Positions 1-5,069 of a stretch of 5,069 nt of DNA are shown here, piece by piece. The stretch covers positions 8,088 through 13,156 of the forward strand of contig DOTU01000042.1 of the NCBI GenBank assembly GCA_003520965.1, in the 5' to 3' direction. Under the pieces are notes generated by a model that worked only from the letters and a program-made list of their open reading frames with translations, ran no database searches and was not told where the DNA came from. The translations under genes and the position numbers were made by a program. This DNA is from Candidatus Zixiibacteriota bacterium. GTDB lineage: Bacteria > Zixibacteria > MSB-5A5 > UBA10806. Numbering within the stretch: position 1 is the first letter of the stretch; each line of letters opens with the position of its first letter.

Positions 1-1086
1 GCCAACGCCGGGCACCATCATCCCAAGATCGTTGCCGCCCTGGTTGAGGCGCTTCAAGGTAACTATGCTTCAGTCATCTCCAACGTTGTTTATACTGACG
101 CTTTAGGGGCTTTCTTGAAAAAAGTTGCCACTCTTCCTCCGCAGCTTGGCCCTCGTTTCGGAAATAATGGAAACAAAGTCCTGCCCAAAAACGGTGGCGT
201 GGAATCGGTAGAAACCGCTATCAAATGCGCCCGTTTCTATGGTTATAAATCCAAAGGTATCCCCGATGGCAAACAGGAAATTATAGTTTTCGATAACAAT
301 TTCCACGGCCGCATGATTACGATTATCTCTTTCTCATCCACTGCCAAATATAAAACCGGTTTTGGTCCATTAACTCCCGGCTTTGTCAGCGTCGAATATG
401 GTAATCTCGATGCTGTGGAGAAGGCTGTCAATAAAAACACTTGCGGTATCCTTGTTGAGCCGATGCAGGGCGAGGGTGGCATGTATGTCCCTCCGGACGG
501 CTTCCTCAAAGGCCTGCGCCAGATTGCGGATAAAAATGACCTCATGCTCCTATTCGATGAGATCCAGGTTGGTCTGGGCCGTACCGGCAAGATGTTCAGT
601 TTCCAGCATGAGAACGTGGTTCCTGACGGTTTGATACTTGGAAAGGCAATTGCGGGAGGCTTGATACCAGTTTCGGTTTTTGTCACCAACTCATCAATTA
701 TGGATATGTGCTTCCAACCGGGTCAGGATGGTTCGACATTCGGCGGATATCCGCTGGCCTGCGTCGCTGGCAATGCGGCTCTCGATGTTATCGTCAATGA
801 TGATCTCCCGGCTCGTTCGGCCTCGCAAGGAGCGATTCTCAAAAAGAAGATTCTTGAAATCGCCGGCCGCTCTTCGCATGTCAAAGAGGTGCGCGGTCGA
901 GGCTTGTTTATCGGCATCGAGGTTACGGCCGGCGATGCTATGGTCTATTGCCGCAAGCTTCTCGAGCTCGGCGTTCTGGCCAACGACAGCCACGGCCACA
1001 CGATCCGTATCTCACCGCCGCTTATTATCAATAACAAGGAAATTGATTACCTTCTCGAACGTCTTGAAAAAGTGCTAGTAGATTAA
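1..1086 (+). CDS. rocD: Ornithine aminotransferase (ornithine--oxo-acid transaminase), 5'-truncated
   Basis: PLP-dependent class III aminotransferase that moves the delta-amino group of L-ornithine to 2-oxoglutarate, giving glutamate semialdehyde and glutamate in cytosolic arginine/ornithine/proline metabolism. The frame is open from base 1, giving 361 residues; about 40-50 N-terminal residues lie outside the window. Visible landmarks, numbered from the first codon: GHHHPKI near the start; NFHGR with Arg104 (equivalent to the substrate carboxylate-binding Arg180 of human OAT); VEPMQGE with Glu158 (Glu235); FDEIQ with Asp186 (Asp263, pairs with the PLP pyridine); LGKAIAGG with Lys215 (Schiff-base Lys292); GSTFGG with Thr246 (Thr322); and RISPP with Arg336 (Arg413). 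The near-constant offset of 76-77 from the human enzyme, together with the Glu/Arg pair, favours OAT over acetylornithine or GABA aminotransferase. Oddities are a loop about 11 residues longer before KVLP and NGG in place of the usual NTG at the PLP-phosphate site. Family assignment is strong; exact substrate is inferred, and the specificity tyrosines are upstream of the window. Confidence 0.9.
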   Translation, partial: ANAGHHHPKIVAALVEALQGNYASVISNVVYTDALGAFLKKVATLPPQLGPRFGNNGNKVLPKNGGVESVETAIKCARFYGYKSKGIPDGKQEIIVFDNNFHGRMITIISFSSTAKYKTGFGPLTPGFVSVEYGNLDAVEKAVNKNTCGILVEPMQGEGGMYVPPDGFLKGLRQIADKNDLMLLFDEIQVGLGRTGKMFSFQHENVVPDGLILGKAIAGGLIPVSVFVTNSSIMDMCFQPGQDGSTFGGYPLACVAGNAALDVIVNDDLPARSASQGAILKKKILEIAGRSSHVKEVRGRGLFIGIEVTAGDAMVYCRKLLELGVLANDSHGHTIRISPPLIINNKEIDYLLERLEKVLVD

Positions 1087-1102
1087 TCACTTATAAATAA
1101 CT

Positions 1103-1140
1103 AAAGGCGGCATCAATTACAGATGCCGCTTTTTCTTTTA
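1103..1140 (+). terminator. Rho-independent terminator of the ornithine aminotransferase gene
   Basis: A perfect 8-bp GC-rich stem, GCGGCATC (1107-1114) with GATGCCGC (1122-1129), encloses a 7-nt loop. It is extended outward by a G-T pair and three A-T pairs and followed by TTTTTCTTTTA (1130-1140). It lies 16 bases after the TAA stop codon. Read on the other strand the stem lacks a good U-tract, so it should work mainly for the + strand gene, though it may weakly stop readthrough from the converging gene. Confidence 0.9.
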
Positions 1141-1181
1141 ATACGTCATGAATCTTCGGAAATTATTGTGACTTCGCGTAG

Positions 1182-1201
1182 GGGCACAATTTATTGTGCC
1201 C
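1182..1201. repeat. Intergenic palindrome, REP-like, GTAGGGGC type
   Basis: Arms GGGCACAAT (1182-1190) and ATTGTGCCC (1193-1201) are perfect inverted copies separated by TT, preceded by GTAG at 1178-1181. There is no U-tract on either side, so it is not a standard terminator. The form (GTAGGGG, a short palindrome, then CCC) resembles short palindromic intergenic elements I recall from several bacterial phyla. Only one copy is in the window, so its repetitive nature is inferred. An 8-nt direct repeat TTATTGTG occurs at 1163-1170 and 1191-1198. Confidence 0.5.
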
Positions 1202-1234
1202 ATTTATATCTTTAAAATTCTATTTGTATGTCCG

Positions 1235-1264
1235 CAGGATGGAAAGCCTCTGACATCCTGAGGC
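1235..1264. other. Two mutually exclusive small hairpins downstream of the GH57-like gene
   Basis: CAGGATG (1235-1241) pairs with CATCCTG (1254-1260) as a perfect 7-bp stem. GCCTC (1246-1250) can instead pair with GAGGC (1260-1264); the two foldings overlap and cannot form fully together. The site begins 12 bases past the TAG stop of the minus-strand gene and is the best available structure for ending or protecting its transcript. The minus-strand sequence after the 7-bp stem is AU-rich but has no clean U-run, so a terminator role is weakly supported. Confidence 0.3.
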
Positions 1265-1276
1265 ATATCTTTTAGC

Positions 1277-2542
1277 CTATGCATTCTCTTCTTGCTGCTT
1301 TCCGAAAAACCTCTCAAATGGGATATTGTTGGCCCTCAGGAAATTCTTCTGCCACTTCTTAACTTCGCCCGATTTCTCATTCTGCTCGATATCGGTGTAA
1401 ATCTTGTTCCTTTGCGCGATAGCGGCTTCTTTTGCTTTTAGGGTCGATGAGAGCAAAACAAAGACTGCGATCGCCAGGTCATCCGCCGCTTGCAGCGCAT
1501 AAGAACTGTTCCACCAGGGGTTACCAGAGGTCATTTGCCAGATTGCTCCCGCCGAAGCTGCATCGAACATTTCGCGCGCCCTCGTGTATTGAGGATCACC
1601 CTTGGAACCGGCATTCTTTATCTCGGTTGAGGCCAGATTGAATAGCTGCCAGAGCGTTTGCTGAATGGGATTATTCTCATTCTGCCAAAGTTGAAATGGT
1701 TTGCGGCGCTTCATATCTTGAGGCCTGGTCTCGGCGGTGCCTTCTTGCGCTTTCACAAACTCCTTGCGCTTAATCAACGCCCGCAGCTCCGATAATGTAA
1801 CCCGTTTTAACTTAGCCTCACCATATAGTGCCTTTAAAAGCCCATGTCGCCCGGCTTGACGATACCCTAATGTATCCGCCTCCACAACCGTGATAAAGTA
1901 TTTGTCATTCGCGCATTTTTGAAGCGCGCTTTGGACATATTCGGACGCCGAACGCGGTAGCTTACGGGCCCAAATATTTCCCTCGAGTTGATCAGAAAGC
2001 TCGCGATGACGGGGCAGCAATACCACTCCACCTGCCGACTTATCCATAAATAGGCTCGTGAAACCGTGGGGAGAGCCGTTGGAAAACGATATTTCATCGG
2101 TAACGACCCACTTCAGACCAAACCGAGCGGTAGTCTTGGAAACGGCCTGCGAATATGCCAGATAGGGCGAATACAAACCGCGTGGAGCATAATTTATTCC
2201 GAAATACCGCTTGCAGATCTTGTTGCTGGCTTCGATCTGACGAGCCACATCTTCTTCATTTAGAAACGGTATCACCGGCTGAAATTTAGGAGTCATCGTG
2301 AAATCGACCTGGCCGCGATCAGCAAGCTCCGCAATCTTATCGATAACCTGTCCGAAACCGGTTCGGATTAGAAGCTCCACAGTCGAGCCGGGCAGGTTTA
2401 CCGAGAATTTATATTCGGGATTTTGTGTGAAAATGCGTAAAATCGGAAGGTAACTTTGGTTTACGATTTTCTCCAGTTCAGCGCGGTCACAATTGGGCGG
2501 TTGATACATATTTATCAAGTTGGCCCAAAATAAATTTGGCAT
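1277..2542 (-). CDS. Glycoside hydrolase family 57-like protein with degenerate active site (probable pseudoenzyme)
   Basis: A 421-residue protein of the GH57 (beta/alpha)7-barrel type, the fold of alpha-amylases, 4-alpha-glucanotransferases and branching enzymes. It has no signal peptide and is probably cytoplasmic. Family marks in order: WANLINMYQPP (residues 6-16, usually WANFLHIYQPP); PKFQPVIPFL then EEDVARQI (85-103, usually KYHPILPL); GLYSPYLAYS then VVTDE (122-150, usually GFFPPEMAYS and IVLDE); VVEADTLGYRQAG (219-231, usually DGETFGHH); PFQLWQNENNPIQQ (282-295, usually NPIH); and PWW (342-344). The scaffold is well kept, but the residues expected to act in catalysis or sugar binding are changed: His to Asn11, His to Gln88, nucleophile Glu to Tyr127, acid/base Asp to Glu221, His-His to Tyr227-Arg228, and His to Gln294. 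The expected motifs come from memory of the family. The ATG at 2542 is chosen because GAGGTGA lies 4 bases upstream; a longer TTG start at 2596 has no such site. Family fold is likely; loss of activity and any regulatory or binding role are inferred. Confidence 0.8.
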   Translation of the reverse strand: MPNLFWANLINMYQPPNCDRAELEKIVNQSYLPILRIFTQNPEYKFSVNLPGSTVELLIRTGFGQVIDKIAELADRGQVDFTMTPKFQPVIPFLNEEDVARQIEASNKICKRYFGINYAPRGLYSPYLAYSQAVSKTTARFGLKWVVTDEISFSNGSPHGFTSLFMDKSAGGVVLLPRHRELSDQLEGNIWARKLPRSASEYVQSALQKCANDKYFITVVEADTLGYRQAGRHGLLKALYGEAKLKRVTLSELRALIKRKEFVKAQEGTAETRPQDMKRRKPFQLWQNENNPIQQTLWQLFNLASTEIKNAGSKGDPQYTRAREMFDAASAGAIWQMTSGNPWWNSSYALQAADDLAIAVFVLLSSTLKAKEAAIAQRNKIYTDIEQNEKSGEVKKWQKNFLRANNIPFERFFGKQQEENA

Positions 2543-2546
2543 CAAT

Positions 2547-2553
2547 TCACCTC
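2547..2553 (-). promoter_or_regulatory. Shine-Dalgarno that fixes the start of the GH57-like gene
   Basis: On the minus strand GAGGTGA matches the 16S rRNA tail complement over seven bases and ends 4 bases before the ATG at 2542-2540. It decides the start in favour of this ATG over the in-frame TTG 54 bases upstream. Confidence 0.85.
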
Positions 2554-2567
2554 TTTTCCTGGAGGCT

Positions 2568-2596
2568 AAATTAGCTCTACAATGCTTGATTGTCAA
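2568..2596 (-). promoter_or_regulatory. Candidate sigma-70-type promoter of the GH57-like gene
   Basis: On the minus strand a perfect -35 hexamer TTGACA occupies 2596-2591. After a 17-base spacer the -10 position holds TAATTT (2573-2568), a weak match to TATAAT that keeps its first two and last bases. Transcription would start near 2560, leaving a leader of about 18 bases that begins around the ribosome binding site. The -35 box includes the TTG that could otherwise be read as an upstream start codon, which argues against that start. The -10 is poor, so confidence is moderate. Confidence 0.5.
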
Positions 2597-2664
2597 GTCA
2601 TCGAACCGGGTGACTGAAGATTAATGCGTTGACTGAACCGACCATTATCTATAATTAACTCGAT

Positions 2665-2697
2665 AAAAAAACCGGGGCTTGTTTCAAACCCCGGTTT
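2665..2697 (-). terminator. Rho-independent terminator of the modular surface protein gene
   Basis: On the minus strand AAACCGGGG (2697-2689) pairs perfectly with CCCCGGTTT (2677-2669). Inside, TTG and CAA can pair further after one mismatch. A run of seven Ts (2671-2665) ends the element and overlaps the last stem pairs. It begins 21 bases after the TAA stop at 2721-2719. This separates the modular protein gene from the GH57-like gene, so the two are probably not one operon. Confidence 0.92.
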
Positions 2698-2718
2698 GGC
2701 AAATACTGTTTCGGTATT

Positions 2719-5069
2719 TTACTTCTTGTTTTCGATAGGCTGACTCATCGGATTAACGCTTGTCCCGCTTTTCTTCAATATGACATTCGGAGCACAATCA
2801 GGACATGGGATCGGCTCAGCGCCACCTTTGAAGTAACGCACCATATAAGTCACATCAAGCCCTGTAAAGGAACAGGAGCCGTTAACATCACCCGTAACGA
2901 ACCAGACTCCATGAGGCGGGCAGTCACAGGTCATGAGTGGGTCGGGACCACCTTTGAAATATCTAACAGCGTAGGTCACATCCAGCCCCGTAAAAGTGCC
3001 ACTTTCATTGACATCACCTGTCGTATAATAGCAGCCGCCTACGACATAGATATAGACTCCCATGGTATCGGCTAATTGGCCATCGGAGACGATTACCTCA
3101 AACGTCGTATCATGGTTAGCCATGCCGGGCACACCATGTAAATGAGGTGGGGTTGAAATCAACCAGGAGGCATCATAGTGTCTGAAGCTGAATGTCAGAA
3201 TATCGTTATCGGGATCGTTGGCCGTTGCCAGATAATCAAAATTCTCGCCCCGTGTAGCCGTCACTATAGATTGCGATGATAATGCCGGCGCATCATTGAT
3301 AGTGATTACATGTAGTGTAACTACCAATGTATCCGCTAACTGGCTGTCCGACGCCACAACACTAAAGACCGTATCTCGGCGTCCTTCGGGCGGTGTACCA
3401 AAAATGGCACTGCCAGTTGTTGTCAACCAGTTGGGGTAGCCAAAGAAGCTGATCGTGGGAGTGCTTTCCGGATCAGTCGCGGTTGCGTTGTACTGGAACG
3501 CCTGCTGCTCGGTTGCCGTATCGGCGGCGGGAGAGGTGATAGTCGGAGGATCGTTTACGGCCATTACAGTGACAGCCACGATCTGCGTATCAGCTAATTG
3601 GCCATCGGACGCGATAATTCTAAACGACGTATTTCCACTTCCATTTGGTGGTATGCCTCGAATCGTATCGCCTACTGGAGTCATCCAAGCAGGGTAGAGG
3701 CTGAATGCAATCGTCGGTACGACTCCATCGGAATCTGATGCTGTTGCGGTATATCTGAAAAGAATATGCTCGGTCGCCGCAGCTGTCGCTGGTGAGGTGA
3801 TCACTGGAGTGTGATTCCTGCGCTTTAAAACGGGAGATACAACCGTCGTATCAGCAGGCGTAACTACAACGCTGTGAATCGTGGTATCTCTGTAAGTAGT
3901 GTGCGTAAATCTCACGTTGTACGTGGCGGCATCCAGCGCGCGAGATATGTAATAACCGCTGGCGTTGGTGTACATCGAATCCACTGCGGTAATAACCGGA
4001 ATATCCTCTGCGTCGCCGCCATGAGAGATCCTTGATTCACCAAGAATCAATGCTCCGGTATTAATTCTCACAAAAATATTCTGAAGTGGAGTTCCAGCAG
4101 TATCCCTGACTGTTCCTGAAACAAAACCGGGGAATTGCACCATCTGGACATTCCTGGTAGTCGAATCGCCCGGGGTGAGAATTACACCGGACAATGTCGT
4201 ATCCCGATAATCAGGATTGGTGAAGAACATGCTGTAAGTGCCCTCGGTTATCCCGCTCATAAGATAATTGCCCGAGGCATCGGTAGTATCCGACCGTTCG
4301 GCGCCATTAACCACCACCCGTACATTAGGAACAGCCGTAGTTGAGCTTGGGTATTTGGTTACTTTACCTTTGACCGTGCTCAAAAGCCGCTGCATGACTA
4401 CATTTAGTGTTGTTGTATTGTTCGAGGTCACCACCTGGCCGGCGATTGTCGTATCGCGATGATCTACCTGTGTGAATGTCACGCTGTATGTGCCGGGTGG
4501 AGCCGATATTGAGTATGCCCCGCTTGTTGATGTTGTATCCCAAAGGCTTGAGGTGCCGCCGACGGCATGCACGTATGCCAGATTAACAGCGCCCTGAGAA
4601 TCGGTTACGGTTCCTGCAAGTGTACCATTCGGAACTGTAATACATCTCAAAGCCGTAATCATCAAATCATCAATGTTCCAGCCGCAATACTGCCATGAGC
4701 CGTCCGTAGTACCAATTCCGAATCTTATCTGGAAACTTGCATTGTTGTTGGCGTAAGCCGAAACATCGTAACTAAATTGGCTCCAAGCAGATTCATCGAT
4801 AGTTGTTCCTCCGTTTTCAAACAGCGTTATCCATGAGGAGCCGCTATATACTTGGAAATATGCGTGATCATATGAGTTCTGTTCGACCCCCAGCCAGCGC
4901 CAGAAGCTCAATACAACGCCGTATTTACCCGAGCAGTTGTATACGGGAGAAGTTACATAATAAGTTGATCCCAGGCTGGCGCTATAATCGCCGCCAGTGC
5001 CGCTGGTGAGATCTACACCTAACACCTTATTATCGGTTGTGGGACTATGATCTGTCGATGGATCCGGGC
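2719..5069 (-). CDS. Large modular extracellular protein: lectin-like, carboxypeptidase-regulatory-like, He_PIG-like and dockerin-like modules; N-terminus missing
   Basis: The frame stays open to the window edge, giving 782 residues with the start outside. Domains, numbered from the Val (GTG) codon at 5025: 14 upstream residues plus 1-130 form a jelly-roll/MAM-like or LamG-like domain (marks TDHSPTTDN, YYVTSPVYNCSG, FWRWLGVE, DHAYFQVYSG, GWNIDDLMI). Residues 132-213, 214-297 and 298-403 are carboxypeptidase-regulatory-like beta sandwiches, each with an (H/Y)RDTT motif. Residues 404-489, 490-575 and 576-663 are cadherin/He_PIG-like, each with D(G/S)QLADT. Residues 669-696 and 711-738 are dockerin-like repeats, followed by a short polar tail ending ENKK. 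The make-up is typical of secreted or surface adhesion/binding proteins, often C-terminal to a protease or other catalytic domain; none is visible here. No T9SS-type C-terminal domain, LPXTG motif or transmembrane helix is seen. The function is therefore not known; extracellular carbohydrate, protein or surface binding is inferred. Confidence 0.88.
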   Translation of the reverse strand, partial: PDPSTDHSPTTDNKVLGVDLTSGTGGDYSASLGSTYYVTSPVYNCSGKYGVVLSFWRWLGVEQNSYDHAYFQVYSGSSWITLFENGGTTIDESAWSQFSYDVSAYANNNASFQIRFGIGTTDGSWQYCGWNIDDLMITALRCITVPNGTLAGTVTDSQGAVNLAYVHAVGGTSSLWDTTSTSGAYSISAPPGTYSVTFTQVDHRDTTIAGQVVTSNNTTTLNVVMQRLLSTVKGKVTKYPSSTTAVPNVRVVVNGAERSDTTDASGNYLMSGITEGTYSMFFTNPDYRDTTLSGVILTPGDSTTRNVQMVQFPGFVSGTVRDTAGTPLQNIFVRINTGALILGESRISHGGDAEDIPVITAVDSMYTNASGYYISRALDAATYNVRFTHTTYRDTTIHSVVVTPADTTVVSPVLKRRNHTPVITSPATAAATEHILFRYTATASDSDGVVPTIAFSLYPAWMTPVGDTIRGIPPNGSGNTSFRIIASDGQLADTQIVAVTVMAVNDPPTITSPAADTATEQQAFQYNATATDPESTPTISFFGYPNWLTTTGSAIFGTPPEGRRDTVFSVVASDSQLADTLVVTLHVITINDAPALSSQSIVTATRGENFDYLATANDPDNDILTFSFRHYDASWLISTPPHLHGVPGMANHDTTFEVIVSDGQLADTMGVYIYVVGGCYYTTGDVNESGTFTGLDVTYAVRYFKGGPDPLMTCDCPPHGVWFVTGDVNGSCSFTGLDVTYMVRYFKGGAEPIPCPDCAPNVILKKSGTSVNPMSQPIENKK
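2812..3021 (-). repeat. Pair of dockerin-like calcium-binding repeats
   Basis: Two 28-residue repeats (3021-2938 and 2895-2812, 126 bases apart start to start) agree at 22 of 28 positions around TGDVN.S..FTGLDVTY and VRYFKGG. The loop fits a dockerin EF-hand with Asp1, Asn3, Ser5, Thr9 and Asp12. Position 5 is Ser in both, where Asp is more usual, and the second copy has Cys at position 6. Each repeat is followed by a cysteine pair (CDC and CPDC). Paired dockerin repeats bind calcium and in cellulosomes dock to cohesins; in this kind of protein the partner is unknown. Confidence 0.75.
3037..3816 (-). repeat. Three tandem cadherin/He_PIG-like domains
   Basis: Modules at 3559-3816, 3301-3558 and 3037-3300 are 86, 86 and 88 residues long. 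Each opens with (N/I)..P.(I/L)(T/S)S and has a central YxATAxD or similar segment, a G(I/T/V)P turn and a closing SD(G/S)QLADT strand. The pattern 'VNDPPTITSP' plus 'G.P' plus 'VSDG' is typical of putative Ig/cadherin-like (He_PIG) repeats in secreted adhesins. At the DNA level copies 1 and 3 share an identical 17-base stretch (3593-3609 and 3071-3087). Confidence 0.75.
3817..4632 (-). repeat. Three tandem carboxypeptidase-regulatory-like domains
   Basis: Modules at 4387-4632, 4135-4386 and 3817-4134 share the plan G.V(T/R)....G.......V, then SG.Y..S or SGNYLMSG, then (A/G)TYSV.FT or similar, then (H/Y)RDTT, then a closing beta strand. This matches the CarboxypepD_reg family of small beta-sandwich domains common in secreted proteins. 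The third copy is about 22 residues longer because of an insert at residues 324-349. These are structural or binding modules and not enzymes. Confidence 0.75.
4633..5069 (-). other. Lectin-like jelly-roll (MAM/LamG-like) domain within the modular protein
   Basis: Encodes the most upstream domain visible, beginning before the window edge. The pattern 'TDHSPTTDN ... YYVTSPVYNCSG ... LSFWRWLGVE ... DHAYFQVYSG ... FSYDVSAYANN ... RFGIGTTDGS ... GWNIDDLMI' is one I recall from MAM/ConA-like domains that follow secreted metalloproteases or other exported enzymes. The closing WNIDD segment is well kept. Three cysteines (residues 31, 114 and 128 counted from 5025) are present. Specific ligand unknown. 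Confidence 0.65.

Noticed and set aside
115..117. TTG as start codon of the aminotransferase
   Set aside because: The frame continues upstream without a stop to base 1 and encodes conserved family sequence (GHHHPKI), so the gene is cut by the window edge and does not start here.
243..999. Antisense and other-frame open frames within the aminotransferase gene
   Set aside because: They overlap a clearly conserved gene, have low-complexity or unusual composition, and show no recognisable domain or ribosome binding site.
1432..2263. Plus-strand open frames inside the GH57-like gene
   Set aside because: Short, without family resemblance, and opposite a long conserved coding frame; shadows of its codon use.
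2701..2719. Hairpin AAATAC/GTATTT next to the stop codon of the modular protein gene
   Set aside because: Only a 6-bp AU-rich stem with no U-tract; the strong terminator immediately downstream explains the end of this transcript.
2812..4632. Tandem periodicity that might suggest a CRISPR or satellite array
   Set aside because: The repeats are protein domains of about 80-105 residues plus two 28-residue dockerin-like repeats within one open frame, with diverged DNA; no short identical repeats with unique spacers.
3455..5009. Plus-strand open frames inside the modular protein gene
   Set aside because: Short frames opposite a repeat-rich Thr/Ser/Val coding region; explained by its composition.
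5023..5025. GTG as start codon of the modular protein
   Set aside because: The 14 codons upstream (through TDHSPTTDN) are open and belong to the lectin-like domain; the true start is outside the window.

Overview
The window holds three protein genes: two cut by the window edges and one complete. There is no RNA gene, CRISPR array or insertion sequence that I can support. The surface protein ends in dockerin-like 'TGDVN..FTGLDVTY.VRYFKGG' repeats and carries He_PIG-like and carboxypeptidase-regulatory-like modules. Together with moderate GC and a GTAGGGGC-type intergenic palindrome, this suggests an uncultured FCB-group bacterium, with Candidatus Zixibacteria as my best guess. That placement comes from remembered sequence style, not from a search.

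Region by region. (1) Positions 1-1086, + strand: the 3' portion of an ornithine aminotransferase (rocD-like PLP enzyme), missing about 40-50 N-terminal residues. It ends in a clear rho-independent terminator at 1103-1140. (2) Positions 1141-1276: a short convergent intergenic stretch with a perfect-arm palindrome (1182-1201) and two competing small hairpins (1235-1264). (3) Positions 1277-2542, - strand: a complete 421-residue protein of the glycoside hydrolase family 57 fold. Its start is fixed by a strong Shine-Dalgarno sequence, and a TTGACA -35 box lies just upstream. Nearly every residue I expect in a GH57 active site is replaced, so it looks like a pseudoenzyme. (4) Positions 2543-2718: the promoter region of that gene plus a strong intrinsic terminator (2665-2697) for the next gene. 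(5) Positions 2719-5069, - strand: the C-terminal 782 residues of a large modular extracellular protein. Its order is lectin-like jelly roll, three carboxypeptidase-regulatory-like domains, three cadherin/He_PIG-like domains and two dockerin-like repeats. Its N-terminus lies beyond the window.

The three genes appear to be separate transcription units. rocD converges on the GH57-like gene with a terminator between them. The modular protein gene lies upstream of the GH57-like gene on the same strand but ends at its own terminator. I see no shared pathway. The most interesting item is the catalytically degenerate GH57-like protein; the modular surface protein comes second.
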